Source: Alterisphingorhabdus sp051668705 (GTDB lineage: Bacteria; Pseudomonadota; Alphaproteobacteria; Sphingomonadales; Sphingomonadaceae). From it: a stretch of DNA of 64,000 bases. The stretch is from positions 434,001-498,000 of the forward strand of contig NZ_CP196351.1 in NCBI RefSeq assembly GCF_051668705.1. Reading direction: 5' to 3'. Within the stretch, counting starts at the first letter, position 1; each line of letters starts with the position of its first letter. Made by a program: the position numbers and the translations under genes. Shown piece after piece: positions 52,958 through 61,569 of the stretch. The notes under the pieces were generated by a model, which worked only from the letters and a program-made list of their open reading frames with translations, made no database searches and was not told where the DNA came from.

Positions 52958-53763
52958 ACCGTCTTTCCTGCCACAGCCGCGCCAATGCCCGCGGTCATTT
53001 GAAACAGCATATCGGGGTTGGAATGCCGCAATTGCGCAGCAGCCAGTTCTTGCCCTTCGGCCACCATAATTTCCTTTGTGCCTGCTTTCATGCCGGCCAA
53101 TATCCGCGCGGCGCATTCCTCTGGCGGCAGGCCATTATCTATGGCGGCATCAGATTCGCCGCGCTTTGCGCCATCACCAGTGAGCGCATTGCGCGCAACA
53201 TCGGTCTTAATCGATCCGGGTAAGATTGTCGTGACGCCAATGCCATGGACCTGCTCCACCTCGGCGCGCAGTGCATCGCTATACCCGATCAACCCGTGTT
53301 TGGCGGCGCAATAGGCGGTGCGCAAGGGCACGCCGATGCGCCCCGCGACTGAGCTGATGGCCACCATATGCCCACTGCCCCGCGCAACCATATGGGGCAA
53401 AAGCAATTGGGTGAGCCAGATAGGCGCAAGCAGATCGACATCTAAAATACGCTTATACACCTCTGGCTGCGTATCTTTGGCCAAGCTGCGTTGGCTGATC
53501 CCGGCATTGTTGACCAAAATGTCGATATGCCCCTGCCAGCCAATAGCGGCCTTAACTTTGTCGCCCAATGCTGCCCAGTCGGTCGTATCAAATGGCAGAA
53601 TGAGGTGCGGCACAGCGCAGTCATTGGCGACCTGTTGCAACGCCTCTTCGCGCCGACCGGACAGAATTAGCTGTGCGCCCTCCGCCGCAAACGCGCGGGC
53701 CAGAGCAGCGCCAATGCCTGATGACGCGCCAGTGATCCAGATTATCTTGCCCGCAAAATCCAT
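52954..53763 (-). CDS. Short-chain dehydrogenase/reductase
   Basis: Classical SDR of 269 residues. Starts MDFAGKIIWITGASSGIGAALARAF (TGxxxGIG cofactor motif), then NNAGIS, catalytic Ser in ISSVAG, and YCAAKHG (Tyr-x-x-x-Lys). A C-terminal hydrophobic region may be membrane-associated. The start at 53763 has GAGG upstream. Substrate unknown. Confidence 0.9.
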   Translation of the reverse strand: MDFAGKIIWITGASSGIGAALARAFAAEGAQLILSGRREEALQQVANDCAVPHLILPFDTTDWAALGDKVKAAIGWQGHIDILVNNAGISQRSLAKDTQPEVYKRILDVDLLAPIWLTQLLLPHMVARGSGHMVAISSVAGRIGVPLRTAYCAAKHGLIGYSDALRAEVEQVHGIGVTTILPGSIKTDVARNALTGDGAKRGESDAAIDNGLPPEECAARILAGMKAGTKEIMVAEGQELAAAQLRHSNPDMLFQMTAGIGAAVAGKTV

Positions 53764-53849
53764 ATATCCATCCTCTATAAATGCGTATCTGTTTTGCAGC
53801 ATGCTAAAGCCTGCCGCGCATTTAGGCTATGGGCAAATGGCAAGCGCTT

Positions 53850-55091
53850 TCATCCCAGGGCGAGTTCATCCAATATCGTTGGAATTCTCTGCTTCAGCTT
53901 GAAAAAACCCCTGCTGGCATGGGGCCAGACCAGACGATCATAATCGCGCAATATGGTCATGGTGGTGATGCCATTTTCGGCCAGATAGGTGGAGCGTTTA
54001 TCCCATATATCACGTAGCGGACCAATGGGGATATAGGCCATGACCAATGTTTTTAGGCCCGCCTGTTGCATGGCCTGAATAAGCGCATCAGCAGAGATTA
54101 TATCGCTGGCTGGGCAAGCAAATGTGGAGGCTGCACGAGCGCAAGCGTCATCGACCGCTCCGGCAGAAAATACCTGTACTGCACCGGCAGGCGGCGAAGA
54201 TACCGCGTTCCAATCCGGCTTTAGGCCCACTATCAGCCTGGGTGCCTTGCCTTGCAGGGGCAGGCTTTGCGCTGCGCAATCCTCGCCATGGATCAGCAGA
54301 GCGAAATCATCAGGCAATGCGTCTTCCTCTGGCAGGGTAAGCAATTGGCGCGGATGATTATTCTCTTCCTCCAATGGCGCGGTCTGTTCATTCAGGCCTG
54401 TTGGCGCAAAGCGGCCATCGGTATAACGCGCAATATTGCTGGCGCGCGCCAGATAATGTTTCCCCTTGGTGTGCAGTCCGCCGACCCAGCGCCATGAACA
54501 GGTGTTGCTGGCCGCATGGCCATCCAGCAAATGGGTCAGGAAAAACTCTGCGCCCAAGGCCCATGGCAAGCGCAAGGTGAAGATCCAGATCGCGGCAAAC
54601 CACATGCGCGCATGATTGTGCAAATAGCCATATTGCACCAGCTCCTGCGCCCACGCATCAAAACAGTCTATGCCGGTGCGTCCAGTAACTGCTTCATCAT
54701 AGGCTGTGGCCAGCCCGCTATTCGCCGCCAGTTTGGCATGCAGATCGGACAATTGATCGGCATAATCGCGCCAGACACTGGGGTGATGCTCCAGCCAGCC
54801 CTTAAAATAGCCGCGCCAAAAAACTTCCTGAATAAACTTTTCTGCGGTTGATGGCGCAAAACGCTCCAGCGTTGCCGTTAGCACGTCCTCCTCTGTTATC
54901 AGCCGGTGGCGGATATAGGGGGAGAGGCAGGAGATATTGTCGCGTTTTTCCGGCCCGAAATCATAGTTGCGCTGGCTGGCATAGGCATTGCCTGCGCGGG
55001 GCACAAAGTTGCGCAATTGCGCCTGTGCGCTGGCTGCATCAGGGGTAAAATCCATCGGGTCGGAAAGCAGTCCGGGAAGAGCAGCGGGCAT
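53850..55091 (-). CDS. Photolyase-family FAD-binding protein with unusual domain order
   Basis: A 413-residue protein whose N-terminal half (about 25-245) is clearly the helical FAD-binding domain of photolyases/cryptochromes (SCLSPYIRHRLITEEDVL, EVFWRGYFKGWLEHHP, LVQYGYLHNHARMWFA, WRWVGGLHTKGKHYLARASNI). The C-terminal half (about 265-413) looks like an alpha/beta fold (FALLIHGEDCA, LKTLVMAYIPIGPLRDIW). In ordinary photolyases the alpha/beta domain comes first. ATG 55091 has AAGGA upstream. Light-dependent DNA repair or sensing is possible, but function is not assured. Confidence 0.75.
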   Translation of the reverse strand: MPAALPGLLSDPMDFTPDAASAQAQLRNFVPRAGNAYASQRNYDFGPEKRDNISCLSPYIRHRLITEEDVLTATLERFAPSTAEKFIQEVFWRGYFKGWLEHHPSVWRDYADQLSDLHAKLAANSGLATAYDEAVTGRTGIDCFDAWAQELVQYGYLHNHARMWFAAIWIFTLRLPWALGAEFFLTHLLDGHAASNTCSWRWVGGLHTKGKHYLARASNIARYTDGRFAPTGLNEQTAPLEEENNHPRQLLTLPEEDALPDDFALLIHGEDCAAQSLPLQGKAPRLIVGLKPDWNAVSSPPAGAVQVFSAGAVDDACARAASTFACPASDIISADALIQAMQQAGLKTLVMAYIPIGPLRDIWDKRSTYLAENGITTMTILRDYDRLVWPHASRGFFKLKQRIPTILDELALG

Positions 55092-55123
55092 ATTGGTCCT
55101 TGTCCTAAAGGTCTGGTGCTGAT

Positions 55124-55402
55124 TTATGCTTTGTCGATGAGCCCTTTTGCGGGCCGTGCTATGCGATAAACGCCTTGCAGATCATCGGGTTGCACAGTCA
55201 TGCCTTTTTGTGTGAGCCGTAGTGCGCCAAGACGTGCTCTGGCTTTTACATGCCGGTGGATGAGCGGCATGATATCGCGCCAATCCTCACCGGCAATATG
55301 CCGCGCAATGTCAGACGGGCACAAGGTGGCACCATCGCGCCTTGCAGAGAATAAGGCCAATATTGCAGTATCAATCAGAGCAGCGGGAATTTGGTCCGTC
55401 AT
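55124..55402 (-). CDS. DUF3253 protein, 92 residues
   Basis: Small cytoplasmic protein with the DUF3253 pattern: LCPSDIARHIAGEDWRDIM, then VKARARLGALRLTQKG and a short tail (GVYRIARPAKG). The winged-helix-like profile suggests nucleic acid binding; function is not known. It precedes the photolyase-like gene in the same orientation by 32 bases. Confidence 0.82.
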   Translation of the reverse strand: MTDQIPAALIDTAILALFSARRDGATLCPSDIARHIAGEDWRDIMPLIHRHVKARARLGALRLTQKGMTVQPDDLQGVYRIARPAKGLIDKA

Positions 55403-55570
55403 GCAGTCACAATGGCGCGGTGCAGAAAATGCGCAAGGCCCTGCTTGCTTACGAACACGGCATAGACACTTGTAACAATTGGTGATGCGGGATAAGGCAT
55501 ACCCCCCATATTAATGGCGAAGAAGCAAAGTCTATTAACCCACGCATAGACATATATCGTTAGGAGAGCC

Positions 55571-56719
55571 ATGTCTGACCAGCACGCCGCAAATGCGCAA
55601 TTCACACCTGTAATCTCGGCGACAGGCCTGTTCACGCCTGACCAGAAAATCACCAATGAGGAGCTGGTCGCCAGTTTTAACGCTTATGTTGATAAGCATA
55701 ATGCCGAACATGCTGATGCCATTGCGGCTGGAAGTTTGGATGCGCTCACCTACAGCTCAGTTGAATTTATTGAAAAGGCAAGCGGCATTAAAGCGCGTTA
55801 TGTGCTCAATAAAGACGGTATATTGGACCCGGATACCATGTGTCCGCAATTGCCTGAGCGGCCCAATGAAGAATTATCTATTCTAGCGGAAATCGGCGTA
55901 AAGGCGGCGCGGCAAGCGCTTGATAGCGCCGGACGCAAAGCAGAAGATGTTGATGCCGTTCTGGTTGCATGCTCCAATTTACAGCGTGCCTATCCTGCTA
56001 TTGCTGTTGAGATTCAGGATGAGCTGGGCATTGATGGTTTTGGCTTTGATCTGAATGTTGCTTGCTCTTCGGCTACATTTGGCCTGCAAACCGCAGCGGA
56101 CTATATCCGCTCAGGCAGTGCGCGTTCGGTGTTGGTCATCAATCCGGAAATATGTTCCGCGCATTTGAACTGGCGTGATCGCGACAGTCACTTCATCTTT
56201 GGCGATGTGGCAACCGCGATATTGGTGGAAGCGAAAGACCTGGCCCCGGCTGAGCATTGGGAGATTTTGGGCACCAAGCTAAAGACCAAATTTTCGAACA
56301 ATATTCGCAATAATTTCGGGTTTTTGAACCGCACGCACCCCGAAACACGCGATGACCCGGATAAATTGTTTAAGCAAGAAGGCCGCAAGGTTTTCAAAGA
56401 AGTGGTGCCCATGGTTGCGGCGATGATTTTGGATCAGATGGACCGGCTTGGCATTACATCCGATGAACTGCGCCGGCTGTGGCTGCATCAGGCCAATGCG
56501 GGCATGAACCGTCTTATTGCAGCAAAAGTGCTTGGCCATGAAGCGACTGCGGATGAAAGCCCGACAGTACTGGACAGCTATGCCAACACATCATCGGCTG
56601 GTTCCATCATTGCTTTTCATCAGCATAGCAAAGATTTGCAAGCTGGTGAAAAAGGGTTGATCTGTTCCTTCGGCGCTGGCTATTCGGCGGGTACAGTATT
56701 CATACAAAAGGCGGCTTGA
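55571..56719 (+). CDS. Beta-ketoacyl-ACP synthase III-like protein
   Basis: A 382-residue KAS III (FabH-type) homologue, of the larger type resembling Pseudomonas PA3286 (which uses octanoyl-CoA). Catalytic triad: Cys in NVACSSATFG, His in WLHQANAGMN and Asn in YANTSSAGS. A C-terminal GLICSFGAGYSAGTVF segment closes the fold. It probably condenses medium-chain acyl-CoA with malonyl-ACP. RBS AGGAG upstream of the ATG. Confidence 0.9.
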   Translation: MSDQHAANAQFTPVISATGLFTPDQKITNEELVASFNAYVDKHNAEHADAIAAGSLDALTYSSVEFIEKASGIKARYVLNKDGILDPDTMCPQLPERPNEELSILAEIGVKAARQALDSAGRKAEDVDAVLVACSNLQRAYPAIAVEIQDELGIDGFGFDLNVACSSATFGLQTAADYIRSGSARSVLVINPEICSAHLNWRDRDSHFIFGDVATAILVEAKDLAPAEHWEILGTKLKTKFSNNIRNNFGFLNRTHPETRDDPDKLFKQEGRKVFKEVVPMVAAMILDQMDRLGITSDELRRLWLHQANAGMNRLIAAKVLGHEATADESPTVLDSYANTSSAGSIIAFHQHSKDLQAGEKGLICSFGAGYSAGTVFIQKAA

Positions 56720-56784
56720 AGCAAAAGGCTGACTATAATCACCGCATCACATATGCGCATAAGATAAGCAATTAGGGGAATGTT

Positions 56785-57681
56785 ATGACCAGTTTTTCAG
56801 CCAAGATGGTCAATATCATCCTGAAATTGCGCGGTATCAAAAAGATATTTTCCAGCGAAGAGGCTGCACTGAAAGGTATCGCAGAAGATCGTGCGCGTGG
56901 TCCGGCGAAACCCGTGTCATGGCTGACCCAGAATTGCGATATTAGCGAAGAGCATATTGATGGCCATTTGGTCTATCATTTGACGCCTAAATCGGGTGGC
57001 TCTGACCATCATGTCCTATATTTTCATGGTGGTGGCTATGCCTTGGATATTGCGCCAGAGCATTGGAAATATCTGACCAAATTGGTTAAGGCAACGGGCG
57101 CTTCGCTCAGCGTGCCCATCTACCCAATGGCGCCGGAAAATGATTGGCGCCCGGCCTATGCCATGGCGCGCAAACTCTATACCGAATTGGCCGGGAAAAT
57201 TGACCCTGCCGATATTACGCTTATGGGCGATAGTGCGGGTGGTGGTTTCTCATTGGCGCTTGGGCAGATGCTGCGGGATGATGGCGAGAAACTGCCGGGT
57301 AAGATTGCGCTGCTCTCTCCATGGATTGATGGCAATGCCAATGATCCAGAACAAGTGATTATCGCGCCAAAGGATAATATTATCGCGCTGCCGGCTATTC
57401 AGGCCATGGGCCGTTGGTGGGCTGGTGAGGGTGGTGACCCTTCAGACTTTCCAGTCAGTCCGTTATTGCACGATATTACGGGTCTGCCGCCAATGGGTGT
57501 GTGGACGGGAACGCACGATATTCTGTATGTCGATGCCAAGAAGCTGAAAGCCAAGGCAGATGCGGCAAATATCGCTCTGGACTATCATGTGCATGAACAG
57601 ATGCAGCATGTCTGGATGATTTTGCCGATGAAAGAAGCGGACAAAGCTATGGAAGAGATTGCCGCGTTTATGCAGCGTTAA
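56785..57681 (+). CDS. Alpha/beta hydrolase (HSL-type esterase)
   Basis: Hormone-sensitive-lipase-type hydrolase, 298 residues. Oxyanion HGGGYALD, nucleophile GDSAGGGFS, acid Asp in GTHDILYVDA and base His in MQHVW. No signal peptide. It follows the KAS III gene by 65 bases in the same direction; RBS AGGGG before the ATG. Confidence 0.92.
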   Translation: MTSFSAKMVNIILKLRGIKKIFSSEEAALKGIAEDRARGPAKPVSWLTQNCDISEEHIDGHLVYHLTPKSGGSDHHVLYFHGGGYALDIAPEHWKYLTKLVKATGASLSVPIYPMAPENDWRPAYAMARKLYTELAGKIDPADITLMGDSAGGGFSLALGQMLRDDGEKLPGKIALLSPWIDGNANDPEQVIIAPKDNIIALPAIQAMGRWWAGEGGDPSDFPVSPLLHDITGLPPMGVWTGTHDILYVDAKKLKAKADAANIALDYHVHEQMQHVWMILPMKEADKAMEEIAAFMQR

Positions 57682-57709
57682 GAGGCCGCTGCAACAGCCT
57701 GTATGTGGT

Positions 57710-58054
57710 TTAGCCTTTAACCGGTTTTACCCCGGCTTTTTCCAACTCCGACCCTAAACGTCCGGTCAGCGCATACCACCACATTTTGAAGTCTGCGCCC
57801 AATGACCATAAAGGATAGGTGAACGTCGCAGGGCGGTTTTTCTCAACCGTGAAATGTGCCAACCATGCAAAGAAATACCCCGCAACCGGCATGGCGAGCA
57901 GCCACAGCCATTGGCCAGCAAGCAAGGCATAAGCCGCAATGGCAATGACAATGCTAGTGCCGATATAATGATAGGCACGGGTCAGTGGTTTGCTGTGCTC
58001 TCGTAGATAAAAGGGCCAGAATTCAGCGAAACTTTGATAGGTCTTATCGGTCAT
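57710..58054 (-). CDS. DUF962/Mpo1-like membrane protein
   Basis: A 114-residue protein with the DUF962 signature (YLREHSKPLTRAYHYIGTSIV with the conserved His, then WLAHFTVEKNRPATFTYPLWSL). It has two to three hydrophobic segments. Yeast Mpo1 is a dioxygenase of 2-hydroxy fatty acids; whether the bacterial protein does the same is not established. A convergent neighbour of the esterase. Confidence 0.85.
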   Translation of the reverse strand: MTDKTYQSFAEFWPFYLREHSKPLTRAYHYIGTSIVIAIAAYALLAGQWLWLLAMPVAGYFFAWLAHFTVEKNRPATFTYPLWSLGADFKMWWYALTGRLGSELEKAGVKPVKG

Positions 58055-58088
58055 AGACTAACGCTAAACCATGTCTGGCAAAAAGAAA

Positions 58089-58117
58089 ATAGCGCGAGAC
58101 CATAAGCCCCGCGCTAT
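58089..58117 (-). terminator. Terminator hairpin downstream of the flotillin gene
   Basis: Arms ATAGCGCG/CGCGCTAT (8 bp) with a 13-base loop. On the minus strand it is followed by a T-rich stretch (TTTTCTTTTT), as expected for the flotillin operon. Confidence 0.75.
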
Positions 58118-58170
58118 CCCTCACCGCTGACTGCCCTTGCCCAGGCAATCAGCCTCACCCAATATGTCGG

Positions 58171-59919
58171 TTAATCCGACTTTGACGCTGAATCGCTTTT
58201 GGAATTTTGACTCATTTTAGATGATATTTCAACCGGCTTTTCCGCGGATAATGATTGCTCTTCCACCAAATTACCGATCTCGCTTGAACCTGTGCTTTGG
58301 GCGACAAGACCGTCTAACGAGCCTCCGCTCAAACCCAGCTCTTTCATAAGCCCGTCAATCACCGGGGCCTGTGCACGATAGGCCAGAGCGGCGCTCACGG
58401 CGTCGCTGGCCAGATTGCCATTGCCGCCGCTGTTCGCCGCCGCGCTGGTTCCAGAACCGCCTCCACCATTTTGGGTAATGCCATCGACCTGTACGATCTT
58501 GATCGAGTCGATTGCTTCCATTGGTTTTGCGGATTCGCGAACCACTTCGGGCAGAACATTGAGCAAGGCCAATTTGGTTTGCAGCGAAATCTGGTCTGAT
58601 GACAGAATATTAGCCGCTTCATTGACGGCGCGCTGTCCAGCAGCCTCAACTTCAAAGCGAACGCGTGCGGCTTCTGCGCGCAGTTTTTCTGCCTCTGCTT
58701 CACCTTCAGCAGCGACACGAATGGCGGCGGCACGGTTGGATGCCGCTTCTTTTTCCGCCTCTGCCTCAACCTTGACTGAGATAGCATCGCGCTCTGCCTG
58801 CTTGGCTGCCTCGATAAGCTCAATACGCTTTTGTCGTTCGGCGACTTCGGTTTCCCGCGCAGTCGTCACTTGCTCTTCAGCAGCGACGGCAGTTGCACGC
58901 GCTTCATCAGCTTGCGCCTTGGCTTGGCTTTCTTCGCGGGATTTGTTCTGGATCGCAATTTGCTGTTCCTGCCGCGCAATCTCAATGGTTTGCTGCTGCG
59001 CGATTTCCGCTTCTTTGACCAGCTTATCCGCTTCAATCTGCCGCGAGTCGATTAGCTGTTTTGCCTCAATGCGCGCTTGCTCTGCCTCACGGTTACGAAT
59101 GGCCTGTTCTGTTGCGACTTCGGATGCCTGAGTGGCGCGGCGCATTTCAACCTCACGCTCTTGCTCCAACCGCGCAAATTCATTGTCACGGCTAATCTCA
59201 AAAGAGCGCTGATCAGCTTCCAGATTTTTCGTCTCGATCTGAACGCGCGTCTCTTGCTCGATATCGTTCCGCGCCTTTTTGCGCAGTTCAATCTGTTCGG
59301 TTAGCTTGGTCAAACCTTCCGCATCAAATGCGTTATTGGCGTTGAAATGCTCAATGCTGGTCTGGTCAAGTCCGGTCAGCGATACCGATTCCAGTTCAAG
59401 ACCGTTCATCGCCAAATCGTTGGATGAGACTTGCTGCACCTTTTGCACAAAGTCTGCCCGCTGTTCGTGCAGCTCGTTCATCGACATGCCCGCTGCAACA
59501 GAGCGCAAGGCATCAACAAATTTGCCCTCGACCAGATCTTTTAGCGATTCCGGATGCATCGTGCGCAGGCCAAGCGTCTGCGCTGCCATAGCCAAAGCAT
59601 CGGCATCAGGGCGGACACGGACATAAAATTCGGCCTTCACATCAATGCGCAGCCGGTCCAGTGTAATCAATGCATCGGCATTTTTGCGTTCAACCGCCAG
59701 GCGGACTGTGTTCATATTAACCGGCATAGTCTCGTGGAAAATTGGCAAGACCAAAGCACCACCATTCATCACAACTTTTTCACCGCCAAAACCGGTTCGC
59801 ACAAAAGCAATCTCTTTGGATGCGCGCTTATAGAGCCGCAATATGGTAATAATGATCCCGACAATCAGGATAAGTCCGGCAACAGCCATGACGGTAATGA
59901 ATAATGGTCCTTCTAACAT
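58171..59919 (-). CDS. Flotillin (YqiK-type)
   Basis: Membrane scaffold of functional microdomains, 582 residues. One N-terminal transmembrane segment (ITVMAVAGLILIVGIIITI) precedes a PHB/SPFH domain to about residue 210. A long coiled-coil rich in Glu, Ala, Lys and Arg (about 210-440) follows, with a Gly/Ser-rich tail. It is paired with a YqiJ-like gene upstream, as E. coli yqiJ-yqiK. The C-terminal 60 residues look unstructured. Confidence 0.93.
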   Translation of the reverse strand: MLEGPLFITVMAVAGLILIVGIIITILRLYKRASKEIAFVRTGFGGEKVVMNGGALVLPIFHETMPVNMNTVRLAVERKNADALITLDRLRIDVKAEFYVRVRPDADALAMAAQTLGLRTMHPESLKDLVEGKFVDALRSVAAGMSMNELHEQRADFVQKVQQVSSNDLAMNGLELESVSLTGLDQTSIEHFNANNAFDAEGLTKLTEQIELRKKARNDIEQETRVQIETKNLEADQRSFEISRDNEFARLEQEREVEMRRATQASEVATEQAIRNREAEQARIEAKQLIDSRQIEADKLVKEAEIAQQQTIEIARQEQQIAIQNKSREESQAKAQADEARATAVAAEEQVTTARETEVAERQKRIELIEAAKQAERDAISVKVEAEAEKEAASNRAAAIRVAAEGEAEAEKLRAEAARVRFEVEAAGQRAVNEAANILSSDQISLQTKLALLNVLPEVVRESAKPMEAIDSIKIVQVDGITQNGGGGSGTSAAANSGGNGNLASDAVSAALAYRAQAPVIDGLMKELGLSGGSLDGLVAQSTGSSEIGNLVEEQSLSAEKPVEISSKMSQNSKSDSASKSD

Positions 59920-60058
59920 ATCTCTCTTTCTCTTCGTGCGGTGCGTGTGGTTATCCAGCCCAGGATTCGCACCTGCTTATCACCTCATGGGCTTGTTTTT
60001 TGACAGGCCATTCAGGAATGGGTGATCCCAAAATGGCAAGGAATATTTACGTTTCGAC

Positions 60059-60697
60059 CTATAGTCGAGGCAGTGTGTTCTGGCCGCGGCTTATGGCGCG
60101 AAATATATCATCATCGCGGCGGACCAGCAAAATTTCTTCGCCTTGCTCTAATATCTGGCCAGCATTATCCGGTTCGACCATTACAAAGTGGCTTTGCCCA
60201 TGAACGTCACGTACCTTTGCGCGGGCAGGAGAGCCGCTTTCGGCCTTGCCCAATTCGATTGTGGCAAAGCGGCCGACCAATGTATCGCGGCCAACGGCTG
60301 TGGTTTCGTCACGCGGCAGGATTTTGGCCAATGGCCTCGCAATTGCGCCGGTTAGTGGAAGGCTGGCAAAAGCCGCCAATGGAACGGCCAACCACGGCCT
60401 TAACATGCTGCCGGTCAGGTTTTGCAAGACCATTTGTCCAGACAGGCCGATCATCCCGAATAAGCCGAGCATCAGCATCAGCAAAATCATCAACGGTACT
60501 TTGCCAAAGCCCAAAATGCCCAAAAGGCCATCTCCGGCACCGGCTAAGTCGCCATCAATATCAGGGTCGGGCATTTCAATATCGGCATCACCCAGCAATT
60601 CGCCTAGGCCAATGACTTGAAAAACTACCAATAGGGACATGAGCAATAAGCTGATGGTGAAAAACAGATTTTCCGAAACCAACCAAAACTCGAGCAT
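60059..60697 (-). CDS. YqiJ-like (NfeD-related) membrane protein
   Basis: A 212-residue protein with three hydrophobic segments in the first 120 residues and an OB-fold-like end (about 150-212: DTLVGRFATIELGKAESGSPARAKVRDVHGQ). This is the usual partner of YqiK-type flotillins and shares the operon. It probably supports membrane-domain integrity. Confidence 0.88.
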   Translation of the reverse strand: MLEFWLVSENLFFTISLLLMSLLVVFQVIGLGELLGDADIEMPDPDIDGDLAGAGDGLLGILGFGKVPLMILLMLMLGLFGMIGLSGQMVLQNLTGSMLRPWLAVPLAAFASLPLTGAIARPLAKILPRDETTAVGRDTLVGRFATIELGKAESGSPARAKVRDVHGQSHFVMVEPDNAGQILEQGEEILLVRRDDDIFRAISRGQNTLPRL

Positions 60698-60837
60698 TGC
60701 CCCTCCTTTACTAACATTAATATAGGATGAATTGCATGATTTACAATATCTGACGATAGAAAAATCATATTATGGTCCAAAAATATGGTTCGTTTCATCT
60801 GAAGAATGTATTTTTACTCTCTACCAGCGTATTATTA

Positions 60838-61548
60838 TCAATCTACACTCTCTTCGCCAATATATTTCATTTCCAGAAAACGTCCGCGAACGGCCAGCTT
60901 ATCCAATTCGCCATTGGCCAATTGCCGTGTCACCGTATCAATCTCTTTGGAAATAACCTTCAGCCCATCCTCAAGCTGTGCATCGGGTGTTGAGCCATTG
61001 CGCTCCTCTTTGCGCAAAGATGCAGGGATACGCTGATAACCTGTGATTAATTCGGGCAAATGCTCACCCACCAATTTGCGCACTTCCAAGGCGGCAGGCT
61101 GTCTTTCATCCAATTGCTGCAATTGCGGTGCCAGTGCGTCGAGCTGAACACCGATATCATCGACCAGTTTTATTGCCGGTGCTGGTAAAGCAGGGCGTTG
61201 CTGTTCCAGCCATATCTCAGTCTTACCGGCCAACACGTCGAGATTCTCTTTCGAGAGGTCTTCAGCTTTCGGGATTGGCATTTTGGGATATTTGCTGAAG
61301 AAATATGAAGCCCCTGCTACAGCGAGCGCAGTTATCATCACGCCTTCAAAACCGATGCCACCGATAATGGCGCCTACAATTCCTGCTCCAACAATCACGG
61401 CACCCACTGCTATCGCGGTGCGGCCCAATTTGCCCCAGAAATGTCTGCGTTTGAGCGCGCGTGACTTTAAACCGATGGAACGGTTATAGCGCACATTTTG
61501 AAGGCTATCGCGCGCATTGGCCATAATTTCTTCGGCGGTTTCGGGCAT
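60838..61548 (-). CDS. XpaC-like protein
   Basis: A 236-residue protein with an N-terminal basic region, one or two hydrophobic segments (TAIAVGAVIVGAGIVGAIIG, then MITALAVAGASYFF) and a helical C-terminal domain (about 95-235, PAIKLVDDIGVQLDAL). It matches the XpaC (5-bromo-4-chloroindolyl phosphate hydrolysis-associated) family only loosely in text. It precedes no other gene closely except TelA, its usual genomic partner, upstream. Confidence 0.78.
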   Translation of the reverse strand: MPETAEEIMANARDSLQNVRYNRSIGLKSRALKRRHFWGKLGRTAIAVGAVIVGAGIVGAIIGGIGFEGVMITALAVAGASYFFSKYPKMPIPKAEDLSKENLDVLAGKTEIWLEQQRPALPAPAIKLVDDIGVQLDALAPQLQQLDERQPAALEVRKLVGEHLPELITGYQRIPASLRKEERNGSTPDAQLEDGLKVISKEIDTVTRQLANGELDKLAVRGRFLEMKYIGEESVD

Positions 61549-61569
61549 ATATTTAAGGTGTCTCCGCTA

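Noticed and set aside
58415..59131. 238-residue plus-strand frame
   Set aside because: It is opposite the flotillin coiled coil; the Ser/Ala-rich composition is the usual shadow of a Glu/Ala/Arg-rich gene.
60732..61036. Short plus-strand frames between YqiJ and XpaC-like genes
   Set aside because: They overlap the XpaC-like C-terminus or AT-rich spacer and have no ribosome-binding site or known pattern.
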